Of a stretch of 64,000 nucleotides of DNA, positions 39,790 through 48,163 are shown in pieces. The translations under genes and the position numbers were made by a program. Below the pieces are notes generated by a model. It had not been told where the DNA came from. It did no database searches and worked only from the letters and a program-made list of their open reading frames with translations. The stretch is from a virus. The DNA lies in the IMG/VR virus record IMGVR_UViG_3300046616_000314, positions 350,616-414,615 of that record; one strand, written 5' to 3'. Position 1 is the stretch's first letter, and every line of letters starts with the position of its first letter.

Positions 39790-40158
39790 ATGCTGATCTT
39801 TATCGACAACGACAACGAAATGTATACGTGGGGCGGTAGCGGTGCTAGCGTTAACGCTTATCAAAATTATGCCCCGCCCGCTTTTGTTCCGCGTGTTCAG
39901 GAATGGTTGGACCTGCATGGCATTGTCATTGAGGGATGGTTTGACAAAGGACCGGCGTACCTTTGGGCTGTCCAATTCAAGAACGATGAAGAAGCCATGA
40001 TGTTCAAATTGTATTTTAATGATGAGACACGTTTCGAGAACGATACTCGTTCGATTTCAAACGAAGCCTATTTGAACCTAGACGCTAATCATCCAATGTA
40101 TGCCACACCGCCTCGGCTGTATCCGCATCCATGTTCGGATCATCGTGGAAGCCAATAA
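39790..40158 (+). CDS. KW-tail-related protein, YP subtype, long
   Basis: 122 residues from ATG 39790. MLIFIDNDNEMYTW, QEWLDLHGIVIEGW, NDEEAMMFKLYFNDETRFEND, then 37 polar residues. The last 74 bases overlap the convergent zinc-ribbon gene, so the extension may be readthrough of a lost stop. Confidence 0.8.
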   Translation: MLIFIDNDNEMYTWGGSGASVNAYQNYAPPAFVPRVQEWLDLHGIVIEGWFDKGPAYLWAVQFKNDEEAMMFKLYFNDETRFENDTRSISNEAYLNLDANHPMYATPPRLYPHPCSDHRGSQ

Positions 40159-40363
40159 TATTTTTTTGTTTGTGGCGCGTGGGGATGTAAACGCATCCGC
40201 ATGACGAACAAATGTTTGCGTCGATGATCGCTGGAATGATATCAGGAGCGACTTCCGCGATCTCTTCCAATTGAGAATGATGAATTTTGTCCTGACGATT
40301 TAAGGTCGGGCGTTCACATTCACGGTTGGGACAGGGTTTGTTCTGTTTGCTTCTATGCGCCAT
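40085..40363 (-). CDS. Small zinc-ribbon-like protein
   Basis: 92 residues. CPNREC (11-16) and CSSCGC (about 52-57) form two Cys knuckles as in zinc ribbons, with a helical middle. Paralog of 47409-47615, which has CPSDC and CFYCGC at the same places. CTAAATAT lies just upstream. Confidence 0.75.
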   Translation of the reverse strand: MAHRSKQNKPCPNRECERPTLNRQDKIHHSQLEEIAEVAPDIIPAIIDANICSSCGCVYIPTRHKQKNIIGFHDDPNMDADTAEAVWHTLDD

Positions 40364-40366
40364 ACG

Positions 40367-40374
40367 ATATTTAG
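40367..40374 (-). promoter_or_regulatory. Late-promoter-like box CTAAATAT
   Basis: Minus-strand CTAAATAT three bases before ATG 40363. Similar boxes stand before 41185-42060, 42084-43880 and 44032-44517. T4 late promoters use TATAAATA with gp55, and a gp55 homolog is present. The short distance to the start codon is unusual. Confidence 0.4.
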
Positions 40375-40748
40375 ATTCGCATCAGCACCTTGGCTGGATC
40401 AACGAGCATCGTTTCGCCAAGAGCGGCGTATCCGTTCAATCCCAATTCCGACATTTCATTGGCGACTTGTCGTTCATCGGCGTGCAATCGTCCGCGACCT
40501 GTCATCATATAAGTATGCAGTCGCCCGCGATGAAAATCGACAAGCTCTACGTCGTGCTTGACTTCGAAAGTCAAGATGCACGCGATCAGATGGCGATCAT
40601 TGAGATTGTTGCGGCGTGCCATAAGCTGCGCGATGATATGGTTTGGAGCGAACCACGATTTCTCTCTAGGATATTCGAACGGGGTTCTTGAGAGCGTGCC
40701 GTGATAGAGCAACGTCCCGGCTCGTAGAATGGTCTTCTCGAATTGCAT
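40371..40748 (-). CDS. Putative small ADP-ribosyltransferase-fold protein
   Basis: 125 residues. TLLYHGTLSRTP near residue 12 followed by SWFAPNHIIAQLMAR matches the start of ADP-ribosyltransferase-like folds (H-G-T, then F-x-A and a helix). A C-terminal ETMLVDP could supply the catalytic Glu. Such enzymes move ADP-ribose from NAD to proteins or nucleic acids. The fold call is tentative, but two neighbours share YHGT/LWRG signatures. Confidence 0.55.
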   Translation of the reverse strand: MQFEKTILRAGTLLYHGTLSRTPFEYPREKSWFAPNHIIAQLMARRNNLNDRHLIACILTFEVKHDVELVDFHRGRLHTYMMTGRGRLHADERQVANEMSELGLNGYAALGETMLVDPAKVLMRI

Positions 40749-41149
40749 TAATTGTAGTGCGCCGCAAATTCTTCGACCTTCTCCAAGGTCGCATTGCCCT
40801 TTAGCTCAACGTCAACCTTAAAACCATTGGCGAGATCGACACGATTTATGGCGCCCGCATAGTTGGCATCGGGAAACAGTCTCACCACGGTCTCAGTACG
40901 CTCATCAAACTGGGGATGACCGATCTTGAGGAATGATCCGAAGATACGGAAGCCGTTGGGCGTATCAACGTCGAAATCGAACGTCACCATCAAGGTTTCG
41001 TAATTGACTGTCGTCTTGAAGCAGACGCCATGAAGATCGCTCTTGAAAGCGTAGAACGGGCATTCGTCATACATGGGTTCAGGATCAAACTTGGCATCGA
41101 AGCCAAAAATTGAAACCAATTTTGCCATTTGACGTGCGGTAATCTTCAT
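40748..41149 (-). CDS. Hypothetical protein
   Basis: 133 residues, strand-rich (VCFKTTVNYETLMVTFDFDVD, GFKVDVELKG). Ends on the start of the neighbouring transferase-like gene. Could be its partner or immunity protein by position only. Not recognised. Confidence 0.7.
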   Translation of the reverse strand: MKITARQMAKLVSIFGFDAKFDPEPMYDECPFYAFKSDLHGVCFKTTVNYETLMVTFDFDVDTPNGFRIFGSFLKIGHPQFDERTETVVRLFPDANYAGAINRVDLANGFKVDVELKGNATLEKVEEFAAHYN

Positions 41150-41184
41150 ACGACGAAAATAACACGTCGGAGGGATTTGTCAAA

Positions 41185-42060
41185 TCACCAATCGTCGTCA
41201 GGATCGATTTCGAGATATTCTATTTGATACGGAATGTTTAATTTTTGAGCCCATTCCACAACGCCTTCGGCGGGATCGCGTAGGATAATCAACTCAACTG
41301 TTTTGTTGTTGAGCGGAAGTTCTTTGGCAACAATAACTTCCTCACTCTCCGTAGTCTGTGAGACGCGCGAGAAACCACGGTCATTATACGGAACCATTTG
41401 ATATCGTGCGGCAATGTTTTGTTGGTTCAAAACAAAAATGACGGCGGCACTACCGGGTCCGTCTTCATTGCTGTAGTTCAAACGCTCATCGCGCGAGACG
41501 CTAATACCCAGGCGGTTTTTGCCATTGATGCTGTATATCCGTCCAGCCTTGAGCACGCCGCTCTTAGCGATCATGTAGGCGCCTTCTGACGATGTACCAT
41601 GATACACCGGGGCACTACGGCTCTCGTTGATTGTTCCAGGGGTCCGAGGCAAACGAACACCATCGGTCTCATGGTCAGGATCAAATTCGAAACCGAACTT
41701 CGTATACCATTTAATTAATTGTTGTTCTGACATGGCTTGGTCATTCAAGTCTGCCAGTTTATCGATACCACGATCATCGTCGTCATAGTGATCGAAGCGA
41801 AGATCATAATGCAATGGATGAGCGGTAAGGGTTAGCTTTACGCCAAGTTGATCGGCTACAGAGCAAAGCTCTTGCATTTTTTGATTGCCATAGCCTTGCT
41901 TACGGTTTTCTTCCGACCATAGTTGATCCAGACTTACCGTTGTGGGGTCGCGAACAGTGAGGTCCAAACTGATATTCTTATCACCGCGCACTTGTGCGAC
42001 AAGTTGGCTCGCCGGGTTCTGCGCGTTCTCGATAAGGTTGATGACAGTTCGAATGTCCAT
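41185..42060 (-). CDS. GNAT-like plus ADP-ribosyltransferase-like fusion with capsid-targeting-like N-terminus
   Basis: 291 residues. N-terminus MDIRTVINLIEN resembles T4 capsid-targeting peptides and has L-I-E, the (I/L)-x-E cleavage consensus of T4 prohead protease. Residues 53-140 resemble a GNAT acetyltransferase: QGYGNQKMQELCSVAD then LIKWYTKFGFEFD. Residues 150-245 resemble an ADP-ribosyltransferase: VYHGTSSEGA, RLGISVSRDE and EEVIVAKEL with possible catalytic Glu. If injected it would act on the host like T4 Alt (inference). Divergent from 42084-43880. Confidence 0.65.
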   Translation of the reverse strand: MDIRTVINLIENAQNPASQLVAQVRGDKNISLDLTVRDPTTVSLDQLWSEENRKQGYGNQKMQELCSVADQLGVKLTLTAHPLHYDLRFDHYDDDDRGIDKLADLNDQAMSEQQLIKWYTKFGFEFDPDHETDGVRLPRTPGTINESRSAPVYHGTSSEGAYMIAKSGVLKAGRIYSINGKNRLGISVSRDERLNYSNEDGPGSAAVIFVLNQQNIAARYQMVPYNDRGFSRVSQTTESEEVIVAKELPLNNKTVELIILRDPAEGVVEWAQKLNIPYQIEYLEIDPDDDW

Positions 42061-42063
42061 ATG

Positions 42064-42080
42064 TATATTTACCTAAATAT
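42064..42080. promoter_or_regulatory. Divergent late-promoter-like boxes
   Basis: Plus strand CTAAATAT (42073-42080) faces ATG 42084; minus strand TAAATATA (42071-42064) faces ATG 42060. Both transferase-like virion candidates may thus be switched on late from the same 23-base gap. Confidence 0.45.
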
Positions 42081-42083
42081 TCG

Positions 42084-43880
42084 ATGCGCGAATTCATGAA
42101 AATCGTAGAGTCTGCTGAATACGACCAATGGTCTCCTGACCGTGGCATTGATGATTTCGTCCGCGAAGAATTTAGCACGGGTGGATGCGGTTATCTGGCA
42201 CTGGCTCTACATGAATTAACCGGTTGGGGCATTCGTGCCGAAATCGATGTTCCCCGCGATCAATACGAGCGCGTTGGCGGCGGGATCGAACATATTTGGG
42301 TAGAGAACCCACAATACCATGCTGTAGACATTAATGGCGTTCACACAAGCGGGTTTGCTCAAACGAAATACAGTGATCCCAATAATCTTGGAGACGTTGT
42401 AAAAATCGATCCCGATTATCTGCTGCATACATCAAACGATAAAGAAATGATGCAATGGGCTCGCGATCTAGTACGATTATTCCCAAAGCATTTTGGTTTG
42501 AAGGTAAATGAAAGTATCGAAAGTGGAGAGGGATTTTCAGTAAGCCCAGAGTCCGCCAAGAAAATTCTGTCTAGCTTCTATCTGCAACGCGGAACAAAGA
42601 TCGGCAAGAACACACGCTTATGGCGCGGTGTATCTGCTGATAGCGGGTCTGGGATGGCGACCTACGGGACTGGATTCTATTTCACCGCCGATAGGAAGCG
42701 CGCGAAAATATATGGAGACGTGGTAGAGATTGACCGCTCGAATCTCCCCCTGAACCCGTTCAGATTCAACACCAACAATGACTATGAGGTTTGGCTTTAC
42801 GAAACAGGTGAAACGCTTGGTTATGACGATCCCCGAGCGTTCGCAAATGCCTACCAAGACGTTAGATTTTTGGTTCAGGCTATCGATCCTTACGCAGACG
42901 GAATCCAAGTCATGACCGGATCAGATGCGATGTTCGTCCGCTATCCTACCCTCAATATCACAGAGAATGCGCCTTACGAGCCGGGGGCAATGCGTAACTT
43001 CATGAACATCTTGGAAGGCGATATGCCCCAACTGTACATCCGCTTCGGTGATCTACCGGAGGGCGGACGTTCCAAGATTGGTGCGGCTCCGAACTGGTAT
43101 AAAGCCCAGGCTCAAAAAGATACGCATGAAGCAGGCATTTCGGTTCTGCCCGTTTCGTTCGATGATGAAATGAACCGTTGGGCGATCTCGGCAAACAACT
43201 ACGCCACTCTTGATGCGCTATTCCATTACAAACGTCCCGCCTATCTAGTCTATGGCGAGCATGTCACCGATGAAGATGGCTACGATCAATACGGTATGGA
43301 CGATGAGCCATTGCTTAAGAATGTTAAGATCATCAAGCAACTACAATACGATGAGCTTTGGGTTCCGGCTTGGGGCAAAGACCCGTTGCCAGAAGAGTAT
43401 CTAGAGGCGCGCGAGGATAATTTATCAGAAACCCATGAACAAATTTTTGAATTGTTCGGATCACCAACATCTTTCCGTGTGATCGATCCAAAAATCGTTC
43501 CAATACAGAATGTGTGTGCTGCATATTGCTTTGCAGTAGGAGAGACAGAGTACATAGTATACATGACGCGGGAGGACGAAGATGACTACGTTTGTAGCTT
43601 CGGCGAAGTGCTCTGGTATAACAGCGAAGGGCGTGCAAAACTCAGTTATGATACTGACGACCAAGGTAGTCCGTTTAAGGTCTACAGCGGCGTTAAAAAT
43701 GCCTTCCTGTCGTTCATACGCGATTTTGAACCGGAGACCATTAGCTTTGGGGGCTATAATGATAAACAAAATCACCTTTATCGAGCGATCCTGAGTAAGC
43801 CAAAGAATCTTCCGCCGGGCTATTCGTTTGCCGGGAGGGTGTTCGACATGCTGATGATACAGAGAAATACTCGCGCCTAA
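42084..43880 (+). CDS. Polyvalent protein with ADP-ribosyltransferase-like domain and two capsid-targeting-like peptides
   Basis: 598 residues. MREFMKIVES at 1-10 and MRNFMNILEG at 303-312 look like T4 capsid-targeting sequences with prohead-protease consensus I-x-E, so the chain may be two virion proteins fused. Residues about 30-120: GGCGYLALALHELTGWG and HIWVE, resembling papain-like or toxin-maturation folds (Cys, His). Residues 180-290: TRLWRGV, GTGFYFTADRKRAKIYG and LPLNPF, an ADP-ribosyltransferase-like domain. Residues 313-430 (LYIRFGDLPEGGRSKIG) and 450-598 not recognised. Probably packaged and injected (inference). Confidence 0.65.
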   Translation: MREFMKIVESAEYDQWSPDRGIDDFVREEFSTGGCGYLALALHELTGWGIRAEIDVPRDQYERVGGGIEHIWVENPQYHAVDINGVHTSGFAQTKYSDPNNLGDVVKIDPDYLLHTSNDKEMMQWARDLVRLFPKHFGLKVNESIESGEGFSVSPESAKKILSSFYLQRGTKIGKNTRLWRGVSADSGSGMATYGTGFYFTADRKRAKIYGDVVEIDRSNLPLNPFRFNTNNDYEVWLYETGETLGYDDPRAFANAYQDVRFLVQAIDPYADGIQVMTGSDAMFVRYPTLNITENAPYEPGAMRNFMNILEGDMPQLYIRFGDLPEGGRSKIGAAPNWYKAQAQKDTHEAGISVLPVSFDDEMNRWAISANNYATLDALFHYKRPAYLVYGEHVTDEDGYDQYGMDDEPLLKNVKIIKQLQYDELWVPAWGKDPLPEEYLEAREDNLSETHEQIFELFGSPTSFRVIDPKIVPIQNVCAAYCFAVGETEYIVYMTREDEDDYVCSFGEVLWYNSEGRAKLSYDTDDQGSPFKVYSGVKNAFLSFIRDFEPETISFGGYNDKQNHLYRAILSKPKNLPPGYSFAGRVFDMLMIQRNTRA

Positions 43881-43970
43881 TTCCATTATCGGAAATAAAA
43901 TTGCGTTCCCGGTACCTGATTTACGCAAGCCTCGGTAGTTAACTTCACTGAACGCATTCACTAAATCTAC

Positions 43971-43978
43971 CTAAATAT
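43971..43978 (+). promoter_or_regulatory. Late-promoter-like box CTAAATAT
   Basis: Same box, followed by TTGATGCG, as at 42073 (CTAAATATTCGATGCG). It precedes the hairpin at 43985 and the tail-fibre operon. The 43881-43970 stretch before it holds nothing else I recognise. Confidence 0.45.
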
Positions 43979-43984
43979 TGATGC

Positions 43985-44015
43985 GCCCAAACGTGTACTG
44001 TTTGGGCTATTTTTA
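43985..44015 (+). terminator. Rho-independent terminator or 5-prime leader hairpin
   Basis: GCCCAAAC (43985-43992), 7-base loop, GTTTGGGC (44000-44007), then TATTTTTAT. By form a terminator for the gene upstream. If the box at 43971 is a promoter, the same hairpin would instead sit at the 5-prime end of the fibre mRNA. Confidence 0.8.
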
Positions 44016-44031
44016 TGAGGTAAACATAGTA

Positions 44032-44517
44032 ATGGCAGTTCATATTAACGGGACCTTTAGGGGTCCAGTTCCTATTTCCTTCCCAAATCAAGAAGGAAAT
44101 GAAGGAAAGGTGTTGATGACGGATGGAGCAAGCCTGTATTGGGCAAATTCCACGTCATCCGATTCGGGGGAAGAACTTCCTCCTATTACTAACATGGGCG
44201 GCAGAGTCCTCAAGACAGATGGCGAAACTATTTTTTGGTCCATCAACACAGGCGGTTCAGCACCGATCAATCTAGGCATGGGGTCTTCGGACGATGTTCT
44301 AGAAGCTTACTACCACTACGACGAAAACGGTCGCATCGATTACACAATTGAAACAATCTTCGGCGACGAAAAACGTTCAGAGTTTACCTACAACGAGCTT
44401 GGTCTAATCGAAACGCTTTACGTTACGTTTCAAGGCAAGACTAGAACTGAAACCTACACATATACCGAAAATGGTAAGGTCGAAAGCATGACCGCCGTTA
44501 ACACCGGAGGGGAATAA
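44032..44517 (+). CDS. Tail-fibre-like structural protein
   Basis: 161 residues from ATG 44032, with GAGG nine bases before; an upstream frame from 43978 would pass through the hairpin. Two repeats typical of phage fibre knobs, GKVLMTDGASLYW and GRVLKTDGETIFW, then a YD-type repeat region (YHYDENGRIDYTIE, FTYNELGLIETLY, YTYTENGKVESM). Probably a fibre or adhesin attachment segment for the next gene. Confidence 0.8.
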   Translation: MAVHINGTFRGPVPISFPNQEGNEGKVLMTDGASLYWANSTSSDSGEELPPITNMGGRVLKTDGETIFWSINTGGSAPINLGMGSSDDVLEAYYHYDENGRIDYTIETIFGDEKRSEFTYNELGLIETLYVTFQGKTRTETYTYTENGKVESMTAVNTGGE

Positions 44518-44520
44518 TAA

Positions 44521-46761
44521 ATGAGCTTCGATCCAATTACATTTAGTTCTATCGCAATGAACAAGCCGCCGGTTGGTTCTTTCTTGCGCGTAATGACTAA
44601 TTTCTCACACACTAACTACGTTGACACTAACCAACGTATCGACGTTACTCAATACCCAATGCTAGCCGATCAAGTTGCCGGTGGTTTCCAAGGTGATTAC
44701 TTCAAGTCGGTTTCGTTCCCTTCTCTAGATTCGCAAGCTCCTGCATCGTTCGCTAACTTGGGCGACATGGCGTGTTCCTATACCACAGGCGGTCACACCT
44801 ATTTCATTTTTGCGAGCACGACTACACTGAAGATGTATCGTACTATTGGTTCTACGATTGACACCGGTGTCGAATTTGTTCAAGACATCACCAATCCCTC
44901 TGCTTTGGCTCCTAATGCTCTAGTCTTCTCAGTTGCAAACGGACACGTCTTTATTTCGGGAACTACACAGAACGCCAACGTATACCGTTATGACATTACT
45001 GTTGGTCCGTCTTCCATGACCACGATTACTCTGAATCTTTCCAGAACATGGAGATTTGTCTACGGAAGTGGTCGCTTGGTTGCTTATGCAACTTCGATTG
45101 GTAGCGTCCTGTCCACAACGGGCAACGTTCAGGTCAGCTTGGACAACGGAGCCACATGGACCAATCACACCGCCCTGGCGGCTCTGTCCACCGTTACGTC
45201 AAGCATGGCGTACGGCAACGGTTTCTTCGTCGTTGTAACACAAGGTACTGGCGCGGCAACCAACACCGCGCGTTCGACTGATGGTCTGACATGGGTTGCT
45301 GGTTCGGGAGCCCCTGCGGGTGCTCTGTCGTCGGTTTCATTCAATCCTACGAATAATCTTTTCACAATTTATTCCATGACTAACGTGATCGCGGCTTATC
45401 GTTCGTCCAGTGCTGCGGCTCCTACCACTTGGGTCGTTTGTTCGGGCAACACGTCCAACGGTTATCTCTACGGCGATTGTACTCCGAACGGTGTGACGAT
45501 TGCTCACGGTAAGTCTCCGTACGTTAACTCGTTCTATACCTCGCTTGACAACGTTACGTTTGCGGCTGGTTTTCTTGGAAACGGATACAATGCTGCGATG
45601 TATGATCGCGGTTTTGCTATGATTGGCGAAACGTTCGTGATGTTCGGATCGAGCATTTCGGGAGCGTTGACCGCTGGTCCATCGCTGCGCGTCTATTACA
45701 AGTATTCAAATGACTATGGCGTGACTTGGACTGATGGTGGTTTCGTTGATCAGTACGCTTATACAACACAGAACTATCTCTATCCCTGCATTGGTTCGGA
45801 TACGAGCAAGATCGTAATGTTTGAGAACCAAGCTGCTATGGGTTCGGATACAGTTTGGATGCCGCGTTGGTCAGGTATCGTCAGCAATGACGGTGGCACC
45901 ACGTGGGAAAATATGTCCATCGAGACCCCGGAACTTGTTAACTGGGGCGGTGTATTCGCGACTACCGATGGCAAGTTCGTTGCTTGGGGTCGCCGTCACA
46001 CAAACAACCTTGTGTACGTTGCGACATCTACTGATGGTGCGATCTGGATTGTTGTTCAGAACGGTACTTTCGTCAGCCCAACACCAACTGGTTCGATGGC
46101 GATTGGAACGAATGGCAACATGATGTTCACACAATCCAACTCGACAAATACTGTAGCGATCTCGTCTGACTATGGCGCAACTTGGACTTCCAAGACTGTT
46201 CCGGCATCGGCACTCTATAAGGCTGCGTTTTTCGGTAATGTTGCTGTTGCACTTAACACGGCAACAGGATCGTACTATTCAACTAATGGTGGTACTTCAT
46301 GGTCGCTTTGTGCCATGACGGTCATCGGGGCTTCGACTATCGCTGGCTATGCTGCTAACAGCACGTATGGTCTGGTGACGTTGACCAACAGCAACATTTG
46401 TTTCGTCACGAGCGATGGTATCTCTTGGATTCAAAAGACCCTTCCGACGACGATGGGTGGCGTAAGCCCGACTGTTGTCAACGATTGGTTCATGATCCCG
46501 ACCGGTGGTGGCACGTACTATCGCACGCAAGACTTCCTGTCGTGGGAACTGGCTTATATCAATGCAGACGTGAGCAATTTGGGTGCGTACACGGTCATGA
46601 ATAGCAATCCGAACAATTCGTCGGGTGCGATCCATGGTCCGACACTTGGTGCGTCTACGGGTACGTTCTGGGTGGCTGATACTGAAGTGACGAACATGCG
46701 TCGCATTCCGTATGTGGCGCCCGACCTAGCTAATACAAAGTACGTCGTGGTGGCGCGCTAA
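44521..46761 (+). CDS. Large Asp-box beta-propeller tail protein (receptor-binding candidate)
   Basis: 746 residues. At least eight Asp-box repeats S-x-D-x-G-x-T-W (SLDNGATW, STDGLTW, SNDYGVTW, SNDGGTTW, STDGAIW, SSDYGATW, STNGGTSW, TSDGISW), the mark of sialidase/BNR-type propellers, each followed by a strand. The N-terminal 60 residues (MNKPPVGSFLRVMTN) probably attach to the fibre. Very Ser/Thr/Gly-rich, as usual in surface adhesins. No catalytic sialidase residues recognised, so binding of host surface sugars is more likely than cleavage. Ends at a clear terminator. Confidence 0.8.
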   Translation: MSFDPITFSSIAMNKPPVGSFLRVMTNFSHTNYVDTNQRIDVTQYPMLADQVAGGFQGDYFKSVSFPSLDSQAPASFANLGDMACSYTTGGHTYFIFASTTTLKMYRTIGSTIDTGVEFVQDITNPSALAPNALVFSVANGHVFISGTTQNANVYRYDITVGPSSMTTITLNLSRTWRFVYGSGRLVAYATSIGSVLSTTGNVQVSLDNGATWTNHTALAALSTVTSSMAYGNGFFVVVTQGTGAATNTARSTDGLTWVAGSGAPAGALSSVSFNPTNNLFTIYSMTNVIAAYRSSSAAAPTTWVVCSGNTSNGYLYGDCTPNGVTIAHGKSPYVNSFYTSLDNVTFAAGFLGNGYNAAMYDRGFAMIGETFVMFGSSISGALTAGPSLRVYYKYSNDYGVTWTDGGFVDQYAYTTQNYLYPCIGSDTSKIVMFENQAAMGSDTVWMPRWSGIVSNDGGTTWENMSIETPELVNWGGVFATTDGKFVAWGRRHTNNLVYVATSTDGAIWIVVQNGTFVSPTPTGSMAIGTNGNMMFTQSNSTNTVAISSDYGATWTSKTVPASALYKAAFFGNVAVALNTATGSYYSTNGGTSWSLCAMTVIGASTIAGYAANSTYGLVTLTNSNICFVTSDGISWIQKTLPTTMGGVSPTVVNDWFMIPTGGGTYYRTQDFLSWELAYINADVSNLGAYTVMNSNPNNSSGAIHGPTLGASTGTFWVADTEVTNMRRIPYVAPDLANTKYVVVAR

Positions 46762-46767
46762 AGGATT

Positions 46768-46797
46768 TGGGGGAGGCAATGCCTCCCCCATTATTCT
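46768..46797 (+). terminator. Rho-independent terminator after fibre operon
   Basis: TGGGGGAGGC (46768-46777), loop AAT, GCCTCCCCCA (46781-46790), then TTATTCT. A perfect 10-bp GC-rich stem seven bases after the stop; the T run is short. Confidence 0.85.
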
Positions 46798-46806
46798 GTA
46801 GAAAAT

Positions 46807-47412
46807 TTAAAATTGATGGCGGGTTTGAACAAACTTCCCGTTTGAATAAAGGCGAATAGCAGTAATCATTCCGCCGACATGCGGCTCTTTACGTTCATCG
46901 TTTTCTAGATCAATTTTGATCTGTTGTATACCTTTGATCGCCCGAATTTCCGGGTCAGAGCGGGATGATTTTACAGACGGCGGTGATGGAAGGAAATGAT
47001 GTTGTTTTTGAGTGAGGACATCTTTATCCCATCCATGGGTATTGTTCTGTACGAACTGAAGCCCGGTGCTAATCCCATCTAGAAATCCAACAAGTCCGAA
47101 TGTTGACTTCGATGTAGGAATAGGTAAATTATTTGTTAAAAACAAATTATTATACGCCACAAGAGCATTGGGAAGTGCAATTTCGAGGGCTGAAATCATT
47201 TCAGCCATATTAGTCGGGTAGCTATGTTCATAGATCAAATATCGAAGTAAATTGAAAAAGACTCCGTTGCCGTAGGCGGTAATAACACAATTTGAAACGG
47301 GTTCATGCCAATACTTAGCGGCTTGTTGATCGCGTCTTTGTGGCGTGTTTACCTGTGTGTCCATTACGACGTGAATGCATTGATCAGATAGGAAAATCGC
47401 GGCGGCAGTCAT
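46807..47412 (-). CDS. Hypothetical protein, possibly Ntn-hydrolase/proteasome-like
   Basis: 201 residues from ATG 47412 (ATGA overlap). AAIFLSDQCIHVVMDTQVN near the N-terminus resembles the first strands of proteasome beta/HslV-like proteins, and ITAYGNGVFFNLLRYL continues like that fold. There is no N-terminal catalytic Thr immediately after Met-Thr-Ala that I can be sure of. C-terminus basic. Tentative. Confidence 0.6.
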   Translation of the reverse strand: MTAAAIFLSDQCIHVVMDTQVNTPQRRDQQAAKYWHEPVSNCVITAYGNGVFFNLLRYLIYEHSYPTNMAEMISALEIALPNALVAYNNLFLTNNLPIPTSKSTFGLVGFLDGISTGLQFVQNNTHGWDKDVLTQKQHHFLPSPPSVKSSRSDPEIRAIKGIQQIKIDLENDERKEPHVGGMITAIRLYSNGKFVQTRHQF

Positions 47413-47615
47413 TTGGGAACCCAGCCTTCTGTGCCCATGGGTGCAGAATAATAACCTTTGATTTCCCCATCGACGTGAACACATCCGCAGTAGAAACACC
47501 GTAGGGCATTATCAGTCCACGATGAGTTAATTTCGGATTTGACAGTTTCGTCCAGCCGCCGCTGGCGACCTACCGAATTGCCTGAACAGTCGCTAGGACA
47601 TTTATTCAAGTACAT
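47409..47615 (-). CDS. Small zinc-ribbon-like protein
   Basis: 68 residues. CPSDC (6-10) and CFYCGC (about 40-45), paralogous to 40085-40363. Overlaps the next gene's start. Both copies flank the fibre/transferase region. Confidence 0.7.
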   Translation of the reverse strand: MYLNKCPSDCSGNSVGRQRRLDETVKSEINSSWTDNALRCFYCGCVHVDGEIKGYYSAPMGTEGWVPK

Positions 47616-47637
47616 AATTTTTCTCTATTTTATTAAA

Positions 47638-47835
47638 CTACCAAAAATTTGTGTCATCGTTCGTACGGTCAATACCAGATCGACGGCTATTGTAAGACCG
47701 ACTATTGGAACGTCGTTCGGCACGATCAGCGGCTTTGTTTTGTAGTCGCGTAGCCCAATGACCATGGTAATATTCGCGTTCAGCCTCTTCAGCTATTTCA
47801 CTGAAGAACCGCCAGATGGCTCGAAAAAATTTCAT
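47638..47835 (-). CDS. Small basic protein
   Basis: 65 residues from ATG 47835. N-terminal amphipathic helix MKFFRAIWRFFSEIAEEAE, then an Arg/Asn/Ser-rich tail. Might associate with membrane or nucleic acid. Not recognised. Confidence 0.6.
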   Translation of the reverse strand: MKFFRAIWRFFSEIAEEAEREYYHGHWATRLQNKAADRAERRSNSRSYNSRRSGIDRTNDDTNFW

Positions 47836-47858
47836 AACATCAATGTACCGTAGACCGT

Positions 47859-47887
47859 TTGCCTGTTGCAATATTTTTCGGTATGAT
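47859..47887 (+). promoter_or_regulatory. Sigma70-like promoter
   Basis: TTGCCT (47859-47864), 17 bases, TATGAT (47882-47887), seven bases before ATG 47894: the mRNA would be nearly leaderless. The GCAATATTTTTCGG stretch in the spacer also occurs before the GTG-start gene at 38556. Confidence 0.55.
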
Positions 47888-47893
47888 CCCGCC

Positions 47894-48163
47894 ATGATTC
47901 ATTTGTTCCTAACCGATGTAAACCTGTGGGATTGGTACAGCGAGGTCTATAGCATCGCGCACGCCCCCATTGACGATATCCCGGTATTCGTAAAGCCCGT
48001 GCGCGATTGGCTGGCTTCCGTTCAGATGCCTACGCCCAAGTTCGTCAATCTCGGAAATGATTCTTTTTGGGCAATCGAATTCGAAAATGAGAATGATGCG
48101 GCTATGTTTAGGATGAAATATCCAAATGATACTTCGTTCAGTATTTCGAGCTTGACAACCTAA
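47894..48163 (+). CDS. KW-tail-related protein, YP subtype
   Basis: 89 residues from ATG 47894. MIHLFLTDVNLWDW, VRDWLASVQMPTPKF, ENENDAAMFRMKYPNDTSF. Same layout as the copies at 39.3-40.2 kb. Confidence 0.8.
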   Translation: MIHLFLTDVNLWDWYSEVYSIAHAPIDDIPVFVKPVRDWLASVQMPTPKFVNLGNDSFWAIEFENENDAAMFRMKYPNDTSFSISSLTT

